Shown: positions 51,728 to 60,133 of the stretch, piece by piece
Numbering within the stretch: position 1 is the first letter of the stretch
How the letters are laid out: each line of letters begins with the position of its first letter
Assembly (NCBI GenBank): GCA_964561995.1
Contig: CAZLQZ010000003.1
Coordinates: 86,604 to 150,603, forward strand
From: JABIAG01 sp964561995
Lineage (GTDB): Archaea > Nanobdellota > Nanobdellia > Woesearchaeales > JABIAG01
Direction of reading: 5' to 3'
DNA: 64,000 nt
Program-made: the position numbers and the translations under genes
Notes under the pieces: model-generated
Databases searched by the model: none
What the model was told of the DNA's origin: nothing
The model's input: the letters and a program-made list of their open reading frames with translations, nothing else

Positions 51728-52435
51728 CTACTCCTTAGAACTAAATGTTATTTTTTTCATTGTTTTTGCAGAATATATAGAAGTTCTTTCTTTACTTAAA
51801 GTTTTTAGAATATAAGGAGCAATAACTCTTGGTACTTCATCTTTTACGAATTCTGATATAAAATCAAATTTCCATTTATTTTCAAATATGTCGATGCCGT
51901 GTTTAAATCCTTGCATAAGGTCATATTTTTCTGGATGGTCTGCAAGGTAATAGAAAAAATCTTTTTGATATAAGCTTATAAATTCTTTTTTGCATTTTGG
52001 ATCTTTTGATAATTGTGCAGCTGTTAATCCTATTGTTCGTTCTAAATAGAAATTATCAAAAATTATTCCTCCAAGACTCATCTCTCTTTCATTTAATGAA
52101 ATTTCTTCATATGCCGAAATTGCTTTTTCAATATCATCTGTTTTTCTTAATATCGAAAGAGCATTTTTTAATTGTTTAGCAACACCCAAATGTTTTTGAA
52201 CCATATTGTTTGGATCCATGCCTTCTATATGTATTGCTTTTCTTAGTTGTTGTGAAAATTTATCAAATAAATTAGAAAAAGGTTGCATTGTTTTTGAAGG
52301 AACACATAATGCAGAATAAATATAAGTTAAATTTTCTTTATTTGTTTTAAAATAATGCCCGTTAGGTTTACTATCTCCGACTTCTCTACGTCTTGAATTC
52401 TTTCTATTTGATTTTGTGGGATCCCATTTGAGCAC
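51728..52435 (-). CDS. Hypothetical protein, likely 3' part of a frameshifted gene
   Basis: 235 codons from a GTG at 52435 without ribosome site. The first 35 residues are charged and not protein-like (KSNRKNSRRREVGDSKPNGH). From TNKENLTYIYSALCVPS the sequence is a normal alpha-helical protein with QPFSNLFDKFSQQLRKAIHI and ERTIGLTAAQLSKDPKCKKE. It is probably read by a -1 shift from the 80-codon frame upstream (site at 52345-52351), giving a protein of about 275 residues. No family is recognised. Confidence 0.6.
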   Translation of the reverse strand: MLKWDPTKSNRKNSRRREVGDSKPNGHYFKTNKENLTYIYSALCVPSKTMQPFSNLFDKFSQQLRKAIHIEGMDPNNMVQKHLGVAKQLKNALSILRKTDDIEKAISAYEEISLNEREMSLGGIIFDNFYLERTIGLTAAQLSKDPKCKKEFISLYQKDFFYYLADHPEKYDLMQGFKHGIDIFENKWKFDFISEFVKDEVPRVIAPYILKTLSKERTSIYSAKTMKKITFSSKE

Positions 52436-52569
52436 TTGTATGCATATTCTTCAAGAAGATAATTATAATCTGATGATGTTATGCCTCCTTGATTGTGTCC
52501 TAAAAGTTTTTTCCATAAAAGAAGTGTAAGGTGCGTTTCAGTAATTGTTTGTGGTGGATTAAGTACCAT
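52327..52569 (-). CDS. 5' part of the frameshifted gene (80 codons)
   Basis: A frame starting at ATG 52569, MVLNPPQTITETHLTLLLWK, with convincing protein-like composition to its end (QNQIERIQDVEKSEIVNLTG). It overlaps the 235-codon frame by 109 bp and contains T TTA AAA near its end. Shifting there continues into TNKENLTYIYS of the next frame. ATTTATATAATTTC about 25 bases upstream would be its TATA box, so this is the natural gene start. Either programmed frameshifting, a recent mutation or a sequence error. Confidence 0.6.
   Translation of the reverse strand: MVLNPPQTITETHLTLLLWKKLLGHNQGGITSSDYNYLLEEYAYKCSNGIPQNQIERIQDVEKSEIVNLTGIILKQIKKI
52345..52351 (-). other. Candidate -1 ribosomal frameshift site
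   Basis: On the minus strand T TTA AAA (zero frame of the 80-codon ORF) fits the X XXY YYZ slippery rule. A one-base backward slip reads TTT AAA ACA AAT and enters the long frame exactly where it becomes protein-like. The A4 run is also where an indel error could occur. No strong downstream pseudoknot was seen by eye. Confidence 0.45.
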
Positions 52570-52640
52570 GATATTGAGTATTGGTGAAATTATATAAAGA
52601 TTGTTTATCTTAAATAGTATTGTTTAATAAGGTATAGAAA

Positions 52641-53387
52641 TTAATTATTCTCTACTCTTGGTGCTAAAATAAAACTCAGTTGTACTTTGTCTAACTCTTT
52701 AAAATCTAATTTTAATGGATATTCTTTATCATAAAGAATTGTAACTTTATTAGAAATCTTACTTCCTCCAATCATTTTTTTAAAGTACTCAATTGAATAT
52801 TTTGATTTTATTGGATCTTGTTCATCATTAGTAATTACTGTCTCTTTATCTGCATCAATTTCTACTTGAGCTTTTGATAAGTTTCCCTCACCTTTAATTG
52901 TTAATTTTTTTGGCTCACAAATTAATGAAACGGATTCAGAAACAACACTTATGTCTTCAATTGCTTCATTTAAAATATCTGTACTTGTTTCGATAATTAC
53001 TGGAAATGTCAAATCTGGAACTTTTTGTTCTTTATCATCTAAGTCAATAACTGGTATTGAAAATTTTCTAGTAGTATTTGATTTTAATGTAACACTTAAT
53101 TTAGCATCATCACCAAATTCAAGAGTTAAAGCATCATTTGATTTTGCTCTTCTTAAAATTTGTTTTAAGCTATTTAGATTGATGCCTATTTCTACATCTT
53201 CTTTTATTTTATATTCAACAAAACAACTAGAAAGTAATTTGAAAACAACCATTGCAACATTTGCAGGATCCATAGCAACCATTTCAATACCGTTAGACGT
53301 TACTTTAAATTTTGCTTCAGTAACTAGTTCAGAAATAACGCTGATACTTTCTTTTAGATATTTTGGTTCTGCTAAAGTTAATTTCAT
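52641..53387 (-). CDS. pcn: DNA polymerase sliding clamp PCNA
   Basis: 248 residues with two clamp domains. LAEPKYLKESISVISELVTE starts, GIEMVAMDPANVAMVVFKLL is the central helix-strand region, and YSIEYFKKMIGGSKISNKVT leads to the C-terminal LDFKELDKVQLSFILAPRVE. Partners in the window carry PIP boxes (FEN-1) or load it (RFC-S). Confidence 0.95.
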   Translation of the reverse strand: MKLTLAEPKYLKESISVISELVTEAKFKVTSNGIEMVAMDPANVAMVVFKLLSSCFVEYKIKEDVEIGINLNSLKQILRRAKSNDALTLEFGDDAKLSVTLKSNTTRKFSIPVIDLDDKEQKVPDLTFPVIIETSTDILNEAIEDISVVSESVSLICEPKKLTIKGEGNLSKAQVEIDADKETVITNDEQDPIKSKYSIEYFKKMIGGSKISNKVTILYDKEYPLKLDFKELDKVQLSFILAPRVENN

Positions 53388-53417
53388 TTTTTCTCTATTT
53401 TTGAAAAATTCTTGTAT

Positions 53418-54737
53418 TTATAAAATTTTGTATTCTTCTCCATCTTTAAGTAAATGTACATTTGGAAAGTTCATTTTTTTACATATTTCTTCCATTCCCT
53501 TTTTCATTTTTTCATCTCCGTGGGCAGGAAAAACATGTTTTGGGTTTGTCATTAATAGAATATCTTTAAGGTCTTCTCTTGCTGCATGTCCTGAAACATG
53601 AATATCTTTGAATAATCTTACTCCATATCTTTTTAATTCTTTTTCTAAAATTGCTCTATTTTCAATGTTTGTTTGAGTAGGAATGGTTTTACATGAAAAA
53701 ATTACAAAATCTTCATTAGAAAATTCGAAGGGTGTTTCTCCATTTGCCATTCTTGATAATGTTGCTTTTGGCTCTCCTTGATGTCCAGTAACAACTAAAA
53801 TATATTTTTCTTTTCCTTTTTGCATTACTTCTTTTAGTTTATTGTTAATTTTTCTTCTAAATCTTATTATTTCTGCATCTTTTGAAAAGTCAATAATGCC
53901 GACATTTTCTCCAGCATTAACATATTTATTTATTGATCTTCCCAAAAAGATTAATTCTCTATCCATTTTTTTTGAAAATTCTACAATGGATTTCATTCTT
54001 GCTAAATGAGATGAAAATGTTGAAATAATGATTGCTTTTCCTTGAGAATAACTTCCAAGTAAAATGTCTTTTAACATTTGTTTAGCAACGCTTTCAGAAG
54101 GCATTTTTCTTTCATCGTTTGAATATGTTGAATCAACAATTAGAGCTAAAACATTATCTAATTCTTCTAATCTTTTAAAATTTGGTTTTTTACCCAAGGT
54201 CGGGTAAAGATCAAATTTAAAATCATTTGCGTAAAGGATTGTTCCATATTTTGTATGTATTGCACAAATTACTGTTTGTGGCGTTGAGTGTGTTACATTA
54301 ATGAATTCAATAGTTATATTTTCTGTAAGTTTTAAAGAAGAGTTTGGATGAACTGTTCTTATTTGATTAGGTATTTTTATTTTTTCATCTCTTAATATTG
54401 TTTTTAAAACTTCTGAAGTGAAAGGTGTACAAATTATTGGCGCATCATAATTATCGGAAATGTATGGTATTGCTCCAATGTGGTCCAAATGAGCATGTGT
54501 TGGAATTATTGCTTTTACTAAATGTTTCCAATCATCAATTTTTTTTATATTTGGAACTGCTCCTACCCTTAACAAATCTTCTGGTAAAATTTTAATTAAA
54601 TTTTCATCTTCAGTCAAATTTATGTAATTGTCAAGATGTATTCCCATGTCACAAATAATTACTTCGTCATCAACTCTTATGGCAGTCATGTTTTTTCCAA
54701 CTTCATTATATCCGCCTATTGCTCTTATACTTATCAT
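53418..54737 (-). CDS. rnj: Archaeal RNase J (beta-CASP exoribonuclease)
   Basis: 439 residues. The metallo-beta-lactamase motif HAHLDHIGA (about 77-85) and the beta-CASP motifs (STFSSHLARM, VSGHAAREDL and VFPAHGDEK) are complete. Family enzymes are 5'-to-3' exoribonucleases involved in RNA turnover. GGYNEVGKNMTAI at the start is typical of RNase J rather than aCPSF1, which has N-terminal KH domains. It overlaps tatD by 4 bp. Confidence 0.93.
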   Translation of the reverse strand: MISIRAIGGYNEVGKNMTAIRVDDEVIICDMGIHLDNYINLTEDENLIKILPEDLLRVGAVPNIKKIDDWKHLVKAIIPTHAHLDHIGAIPYISDNYDAPIICTPFTSEVLKTILRDEKIKIPNQIRTVHPNSSLKLTENITIEFINVTHSTPQTVICAIHTKYGTILYANDFKFDLYPTLGKKPNFKRLEELDNVLALIVDSTYSNDERKMPSESVAKQMLKDILLGSYSQGKAIIISTFSSHLARMKSIVEFSKKMDRELIFLGRSINKYVNAGENVGIIDFSKDAEIIRFRRKINNKLKEVMQKGKEKYILVVTGHQGEPKATLSRMANGETPFEFSNEDFVIFSCKTIPTQTNIENRAILEKELKRYGVRLFKDIHVSGHAAREDLKDILLMTNPKHVFPAHGDEKMKKGMEEICKKMNFPNVHLLKDGEEYKIL

Positions 54738-55504
54738 AAAAATAACCTCTGGTAGTTTAGAAAAACATTATTTGCAACTTCTTCCTTATCAAAACCTTTA
54801 ATTTCAGCAATCTTTTTAATTGCAACTTTAACATTTTTTGGTTCATTAATTTCATCTTTAACTGGACCTAAATGTGGTGCATCAGTTTCAGTTAATAATT
54901 GATTTATGTTTACCAATTTAACTGTTGTTTGAAAGTTTGATGCACGATTAACATTTGTGGGTATTGAAAAATAATAACCTAACTCTGCTGCTCTTTTAAT
55001 TAAACTTTTTTTTCCAGAAAAACAATGCATCATTACTTTATTTGCTTTTTCTTTTTCTAAAATATCTATTACTTCTTTTTCAGCTTTTCTTGAATGAACA
55101 ATTAAAGGTAAATTTAATTCTTTGGCAAGTTTGATCATTTTTACAAATAATTCTTCTTGTTCTTTTTTATTTACATTTTCGTCTAAAAAATCCATTCCTA
55201 CTTCTCCAATTGCCACAATATTTTTCTTATTATCTCTAATAAAATTAATTTCTTCATTAATGTCAAATTCTTCGTATGTTTTTCCAGTTGATTCACATTC
55301 TTTTTTTAATGCATTTGGCGGGTAAATTCCGATAGAACATTTTACAATGTCATATTTTTTAGAAGAATCTAAAGCTTTTCGGTTTGTTTTTTTGTCAATT
55401 CCTGATGTAATTATAATTTTCACATCATTTTTTTTACTTATTTCCATTATTTCATCTAAATCTTTTAATAAGTCCAAATGACAATGAACATCTATTAGTT
55501 TCAT
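54734..55504 (-). CDS. tatD: TatD-family metal-dependent hydrolase
   Basis: 256 residues of the amidohydrolase-related TatD family. The motifs are IDVHCHLD (4-11, metal ligands), IGEVGMDF (about 97-104), LPLIVHSRKA with His, MMHCFSGK with His, and TETDAPHLGP with the catalytic Asp. Members act as 3'-5' DNA exonucleases and possibly D-amino-acyl hydrolases. It is first in an operon with RNase J. Confidence 0.92.
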   Translation of the reverse strand: MKLIDVHCHLDLLKDLDEIMEISKKNDVKIIITSGIDKKTNRKALDSSKKYDIVKCSIGIYPPNALKKECESTGKTYEEFDINEEINFIRDNKKNIVAIGEVGMDFLDENVNKKEQEELFVKMIKLAKELNLPLIVHSRKAEKEVIDILEKEKANKVMMHCFSGKKSLIKRAAELGYYFSIPTNVNRASNFQTTVKLVNINQLLTETDAPHLGPVKDEINEPKNVKVAIKKIAEIKGFDKEEVANNVFLNYQRLFL

Positions 55505-55604
55505 ATATTATGGCATTAATTGAATGTTTAAAAATGTTTTTAACCTTTTTCAACAAAAACCTTTAAAAAACAATGTCCTTTCTGTTTTTATAAGGAGGTT
55601 CAAA

Positions 55605-55781
55605 ATGGAAGAACATAATAGCAAATTTATCAAAATTCGTTGTCCAAAATGCAATAATGAACAAAATACTTTTGGAAAAGCTTCAACAGAAGTTAAATGC
55701 CTAGTTTGCGGAACACCTTTAGTGGGTTCAACTGGCGGAAAAAGTAAAATTAATGCAAGAGTTTTAGAGGTATTAAACTAA
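55605..55781 (+). CDS. rps27e: Ribosomal protein S27e
   Basis: 58 residues from ATG 55605, which follows AAGGAGGTTC, a strong ribosome site. FIKIRCPKCNNEQNTFGKAS and VKCLVCGTPLVGSTGGKSKI carry the four zinc cysteines. A longer frame from 55524 is rejected as its N-terminus is not family-like. Its TAA overlaps the aIF2-alpha start (TAATG). Confidence 0.94.
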   Translation: MEEHNSKFIKIRCPKCNNEQNTFGKASTEVKCLVCGTPLVGSTGGKSKINARVLEVLN

Positions 55782-56548
55782 TGTTGTTAAACAAAAAAGG
55801 CTTTCCTGATGAGGACAGTTTAGTTTTAGTTACTGTAACAAAAGTTAATCCTAACTCGGTTTTTTGTGTTTTAGATCATCATGAAAAAAGAACTGGTTTA
55901 ATTCACATTTCTGAAATTAGTCCCGGAAGAATTAGAAACATAAGAGACTATGTTGTAGAAGGAAAAAGGATTGTTTGTAAAGTTTTAAGGGTTGATAAAG
56001 AAAGAGGCCATATTGATTTAAGTTTAAGAAGAGTTACAGAAATTCAAAAAAGAAATTTTAATGAAGGCATTAAACAAGAGCAAAAAGCTGAAAAGTTGAT
56101 GTTGAAATTTGCAGAACAAAATAAAATATCCAAAATTGATTTAAATAAAGTTGTTGAAAAAATAGCAAAAGAGTATGAATTTGTTTTTGATTTTTTTTCA
56201 GACCTTGTTGAGAATAATATTAAAGCTTCTGAAGTAATTGATTCAAGCATTGCAGATAAACTTGAAGAGTTTGTTAAAGAAAAAATACAACCTGAAAAAG
56301 TGCAGATTAAAGGTAAACTAAAATTATCACTTTTTCAATCTGATGGTGTTGAATTAATTAAAGATTTATTAAGTGATGTTGCTGATGATTCAACAAAAAT
56401 CACATACTTAGGTTCTGGTACTTATTCACTTTTAGTTGAAAGTAAAGATTTTAAGGATGCAGAAAAGATTATAAAACAAAAAGTGGATAAAATTGAAGAA
56501 TTAATGGAAAAAGATAAAGGTGTTTTTGCTTTCGAGAGGCAGGAATGA
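55781..56548 (+). CDS. eif2a: Translation initiation factor aIF2 subunit alpha
   Basis: 255 residues. The N-terminal S1 domain has VTVTKVNPNSVFCVLDHHEK and GLIHISEISPGRIRNIRDYV, with HIDLSLRRV at its end. A helical middle domain and C-terminal alpha-beta domain (IKGKLKLSLFQSDGVELI, YLGSGTYSLLVESKDFKDAE) complete it. Part of the heterotrimer carrying initiator tRNA. The neighbours S27e and Nop10 are the conserved archaeal context. Confidence 0.94.
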   Translation: MLLNKKGFPDEDSLVLVTVTKVNPNSVFCVLDHHEKRTGLIHISEISPGRIRNIRDYVVEGKRIVCKVLRVDKERGHIDLSLRRVTEIQKRNFNEGIKQEQKAEKLMLKFAEQNKISKIDLNKVVEKIAKEYEFVFDFFSDLVENNIKASEVIDSSIADKLEEFVKEKIQPEKVQIKGKLKLSLFQSDGVELIKDLLSDVADDSTKITYLGSGTYSLLVESKDFKDAEKIIKQKVDKIEELMEKDKGVFAFERQE

Positions 56549-56703
56549 AGCACATTATGAAATGTTCTAAATGCAATGCTTATACTATAAAAGAAGAACA
56601 TTGTAACGAAAAATCTATAAACCCCAAACCACTTAAGTATTCTGTTCAAGATAAATTTGCAAAATATCGAAGGATGTATAAAAATGAGTTGGAAGGTAAC
56701 TAA
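56545..56703 (+). CDS. nop10: H/ACA RNP protein Nop10
   Basis: 52 residues, found by reading the gap between aIF2-alpha and PAC2. ATGA overlaps the aIF2-alpha stop. MKCSKCNAYTIKEEHC is the zinc-ribbon start (a third Cys and His, not the full four Cys) and PKPLKYSVQDKFAKYRRMYK is the Nop10 helix. It works with Cbf5, Gar1 and L7Ae in pseudouridylation and rRNA processing. Position between aIF2-alpha and PAC2 is conserved. Confidence 0.9.
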   Translation: MKHIMKCSKCNAYTIKEEHCNEKSINPKPLKYSVQDKFAKYRRMYKNELEGN

Positions 56704-57436
56704 GAAGACAAAACAAACTTTGAAAGAACCAATCTTATTAGTTGGTCTTCCGGGTATTGGTAATGTCGGCAAAATCTGTGTTGATTTTATTATTGAAGAA
56801 TTAAAAGCTAAGAAAATGTTTGAATTTTTTTCTAATACTTTTCCAAATTCTGTTTTTGTTAATGAAAAAAATTTAATTGAGCTTCCTTCTATAACTATGT
56901 ATTATAAAAAAAGAAAAGATAAGTCTGATTTGTTATTTTTAACGGGGGACGTTCAACCTTCAACCGAAAAAGATTGTTATGATTTTTGCGCTATTGTTGA
57001 TAAATTAGCTCAGGATTTAGATGTTAAAAGAATAATTACATTAGGTGGAATTGGATTAAAAGAAGAGCCTGTTTTACCTAAAATGTTTATTACAGGTAAT
57101 AACAAAAAAGAAATTGAAAACTTCAGTAAAAAAACAAAAATTGAAAAGAAAATTTATGGTGTTGTTGGTCCAATTATGGGTGTAAGTGGAATATTACCAG
57201 GAATAAGCAAAATACCTTCTTTGATTTTTTTAGCTGAAACTTTTGGCCATCCTTTTTATGTTGGGATTAACAGTGGAAAAGTAATTCTTGAAGTTCTTAA
57301 TAGCAAATTTGGTCTTAAAATTAAAGTTGATAAACTTGCTAAAGAAATTAAAGAAATCGAAGAAGAATCTTTAAATAAAACAAGAAAGCTTAAGCAAGTT
57401 TTTGATAAAGAACCAAGTGTTAATTATATTGGATGA
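56684..57436 (+). CDS. PAC2-family protein (proteasome assembly chaperone-like)
   Basis: 250 residues from ATG 56684, which lies inside nop10 (20-bp overlap). PILLVGLPGIGNVGKICVDF is the family signature near the start; RIITLGGIGLKEEP and GVVGPIMGVSGILPGISKIP follow. The C-terminal 40 residues are a Lys/Glu helix. Eukaryotic relatives help assemble the proteasome; archaeal activity is unproven. A longer frame from 56657 lacks support. Confidence 0.88.
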   Translation: MSWKVTKKTKQTLKEPILLVGLPGIGNVGKICVDFIIEELKAKKMFEFFSNTFPNSVFVNEKNLIELPSITMYYKKRKDKSDLLFLTGDVQPSTEKDCYDFCAIVDKLAQDLDVKRIITLGGIGLKEEPVLPKMFITGNNKKEIENFSKKTKIEKKIYGVVGPIMGVSGILPGISKIPSLIFLAETFGHPFYVGINSGKVILEVLNSKFGLKIKVDKLAKEIKEIEEESLNKTRKLKQVFDKEPSVNYIG

Positions 57437-57544
57437 TTAATTTATCAAGAAGATTTTTAAGTTTTAATTTATTCTTAATTTTAATATATATAAAATTTCA
57501 TAACATATTTCTAGGTTAATTTAAAATGATAAAACAAAAATTTA

Positions 57545-57573
57545 AAAAAGTTATTGTGAGTCAGTAACTTTTT
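57545..57573 (+). promoter_or_regulatory. Hairpin in intergenic region
   Basis: AAAAAGTTA and TAACTTTTT form a 9-bp stem with an 11-base loop. It lies between the PAC2 and 57601 genes, in a 164-base spacer that also contains a TATATATAAAATTTC promoter-like stretch near 57485. Could be an operator or terminator. Confidence 0.35.
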
Positions 57574-57600
57574 AAAGATTGGTTGCTTTTTATTTTAAAT

Positions 57601-58032
57601 ATGAATAATGATTATAATCCCTATAGTATTGTGAAAGATAAATTTGAAATTTTTTTAAATAAACTGGATGAAATATATAGAGGGGAAAATTCTAATGATG
57701 TTTTATTATTTACTTATGGTAAATCAACAATACATATTCAAGATGTTGTTAAATTTGCTTCTAGTATTCGACATATAGCCGGCGGAAGAAAGTTTCGAGC
57801 TTATGGACATAATTTATTTAAAGGTAATACTCGTCTTGGTCGATTTCATACAATAACTACAAATGAACAAATTAATGTAGTTTATAGTGGTTATGAAAAC
57901 GGCGAAGGACAATTAAGGTTTAAGATTCATTGGCAAGATGGATTGACGATAGATTCAGGAGTGGATGAACTTGAATCAAAATTTTTTAAAAAAATGGTTA
58001 AATCTGCTTTAGAAAAATCTCTTGATCAATGA
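57601..58032 (+). CDS. Hypothetical protein
   Basis: 143 residues from ATG 57601; an upstream ATG 18 bases earlier would add a hydrophobic start (MLFILN) and is less likely. Mixed alpha/beta: VKDKFEIFLNKLDEIYRGEN, STIHIQDVVKFASSIRHIAG and a beta-rich end. Composition is like the unknown protein at 27667-28026 but no clear homology is seen. Function unknown. Confidence 0.5.
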   Translation: MNNDYNPYSIVKDKFEIFLNKLDEIYRGENSNDVLLFTYGKSTIHIQDVVKFASSIRHIAGGRKFRAYGHNLFKGNTRLGRFHTITTNEQINVVYSGYENGEGQLRFKIHWQDGLTIDSGVDELESKFFKKMVKSALEKSLDQ

Positions 58033-58076
58033 GTTTTTTCGTGAAGCAATTTTTTTAATATATTTTACATGTCTGA

Positions 58077-58107
58077 AAATGTTTTTATTTTCAAAACATT
58101 TATATTC
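58077..58107 (+). promoter_or_regulatory. Inverted repeat over enolase TATA box
   Basis: AAATGTTTT (58077-58085) and AAAACATTT (58093-58101) form a perfect 9-bp inverted repeat. Its right arm runs into ATTTATATTC, the likely TATA box of enolase. Such placement would let a repressor block TBP, so a glycolytic operator is possible. Confidence 0.4.
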
Positions 58108-58139
58108 TTTAAATTCAGAATTTAATTAAAGAGGTGACA

Positions 58140-59372
58140 ATGGATTTTAAAATTACTAGAGTTAAAGCTAGAGAAATTCTTGATTCAAGAGGTAGTCCTA
58201 CAATTGAAGTAGATATTTTTGCAGGCAATATAATGGCAAGAGCAGCAGTACCTAGTGGAGCATCAACAGGAATCCATGAAGCCTTGGAATTAAGAGACAA
58301 AGGAAAAAGATACTTTGGCAAAGGCGTTTTAAAAGCCGTTAAAAATGTTAGATTAATAGGTAAGAAAATAAAAGGAATGGATCCTCTTGATCAAAAAGCA
58401 CTAGATGAATATATGATTCATTTGGATGGTACTGAAAATAAATCTAAATTTGGAGCAAATGCCATTTTGGGAATAAGTATGGCCAATACAAAACTTGCTG
58501 CAAAAATAAAACAGGTTCCATTATACAAACACATTTCACAATTAGCAAAAACAAAACCTAAACTTCCCACACCTTTTTTTAATATAATTAATGGTGGTAA
58601 ACATGCCGATAACAAATTATCTTTTCAAGAGTTTATGATAGCTCCAATTAAAATTAAATCTTTTAAAAATAAGTTAAGAGCAGGATCTGAAATTTATCAT
58701 ATTTTAAAAAAAGAAATTCATGCAAAATATGGTAAAGGAACAACAAATGTTGGCGATGAAGGCGGATTTGCTCCTCAATATTTTAAAAATGTAAAAGAAC
58801 CTTTAGAAATAATTACAAAATCAATTAAAGATGCAGGTTATGAAGGTAAAGTGAAAATTGCAATGGATGTTGCAGCATCTGAATTCTTTGAAAATGAAAA
58901 TTATAATGTTGATGGGCAAGTTTTAAATTCAAAATTGCTTCATTTAAAATACAAAGAAATAGTGAAAAATTATCCTGTTATTTCTATCGAAGACCCATTT
59001 CAAGAAGATGATTTTGATTCAACTGCAAAATTAACTAATGAAATTGGAAAGAAAGTTCAAATTGTCGGTGATGATTTACTCGTAACAAATGTAAATCGAA
59101 TTCGAATTGCAATTGAAAAAAAATCTTGTAATGCTTTATTGTTAAAAGTTAATCAAATAGGCACTGTTACTGAAGCAATTAATGCTGCAAAATTAGCAAT
59201 GAAAAATAATTGGAAAGTTATGGTAAGTCACAGAAGCGGAGAAACTTCTGATTCTTTTATTGCCGATTTAGTTGTAGGTTTGGGAACTGGCCAAATAAAA
59301 TCTGGAGCTCCGTGTAGAAGTGAAAGACTTGCAAAATATAATCAATTATTAAGAATAGAGGAAGAGTTATGA
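58140..59372 (+). CDS. eno: Enolase
   Basis: 410 residues. SRGSPTIEVD near the start, SGASTGIHEALELRD (about 38-52), VGDEGGFAPQ, SIEDPFQEDDFD, IVGDDLLVTN and VSHRSGETSDSFIADL give the full catalytic set, converting 2-phosphoglycerate to PEP. ATG at 58140 was taken over the GTG at 58134, which is part of the GAGGTGA ribosome site. The next gene overlaps by 4 bp. Confidence 0.95.
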   Translation: MDFKITRVKAREILDSRGSPTIEVDIFAGNIMARAAVPSGASTGIHEALELRDKGKRYFGKGVLKAVKNVRLIGKKIKGMDPLDQKALDEYMIHLDGTENKSKFGANAILGISMANTKLAAKIKQVPLYKHISQLAKTKPKLPTPFFNIINGGKHADNKLSFQEFMIAPIKIKSFKNKLRAGSEIYHILKKEIHAKYGKGTTNVGDEGGFAPQYFKNVKEPLEIITKSIKDAGYEGKVKIAMDVAASEFFENENYNVDGQVLNSKLLHLKYKEIVKNYPVISIEDPFQEDDFDSTAKLTNEIGKKVQIVGDDLLVTNVNRIRIAIEKKSCNALLLKVNQIGTVTEAINAAKLAMKNNWKVMVSHRSGETSDSFIADLVVGLGTGQIKSGAPCRSERLAKYNQLLRIEEEL

Positions 59373-60133
59373 AAAATAAAAGTTTATTTTTAAAAACTGC
59401 AATTTTAGCTGCAAAAAAAGCAGGAAAAGTCACTTTAAAGTATTTTGAAAAAGAATTAGAAATTGATTATAAGGCTAAAAATGAAATCGTTACTAATGTT
59501 GATAAAGAAAGTGAGGCAGTAATTATTAAAACCATAAAATCTAAATTTCCCGATCATTCAATATGGAGTGAAGAACTTGGAGAAGAAAAAACGGGTTCAG
59601 AATACAGGTGGGTTATTGACCCATTGGATGGCACATTTATTTATGCACATCAAGTTCCTCTTTTTGGTATTTCAATTGCTTTAGAAAAAAATAACAAACC
59701 TATTGTGGCAGTCACTTATTTTCCAGCAATAAAAAAAATGTACTATGCTCAAGAAGGAAAAGGATGTTATTTTAATGATAAAAAAGTTAATGTATCTGAA
59801 AATTTTGATTTTTTTCTTGTAACTACTGATGCTTTACGTTATCCCGATTATATACTAAAACCTTTTCACAAAGAATTAGTATCAAGAAAAATCAGTATTA
59901 AGTCTTTTGGGTCTGCAGCTTATGATATGTCTTTAGTTGCTAGCGGGAATGCAGATGTTTGTTTTGTTTACAATATTAAACCAGGAGACATAGCTGCGGG
60001 TATTTTATTAATTAGGGAAGCAGGAGGAGTAGTTACAAATTTATCTGGTGAACAAGCAACTTCAAAAGATAAAAACATAATTGGTTCAAATAAAAAATGG
60101 CATTCAAAGATATTAAAAAAAATAAACCACTAA
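59369..60133 (+). CDS. suhB: Inositol monophosphatase-family phosphatase
   Basis: 254 residues. The metal site is visible in SIWSEELGEE (Glu), VIDPLDGTFIYAHQVP and, near the C-terminus, VYNIKPGDIAAGILLIREAG. Archaeal members often act on both inositol-1-phosphate and fructose-1,6-bisphosphate; next to enolase and GpmI an FBPase role is possible, but sequence alone does not decide. It overlaps gpmI by 37 bp. Confidence 0.87.
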   Translation: MKNKSLFLKTAILAAKKAGKVTLKYFEKELEIDYKAKNEIVTNVDKESEAVIIKTIKSKFPDHSIWSEELGEEKTGSEYRWVIDPLDGTFIYAHQVPLFGISIALEKNNKPIVAVTYFPAIKKMYYAQEGKGCYFNDKKVNVSENFDFFLVTTDALRYPDYILKPFHKELVSRKISIKSFGSAAYDMSLVASGNADVCFVYNIKPGDIAAGILLIREAGGVVTNLSGEQATSKDKNIIGSNKKWHSKILKKINH

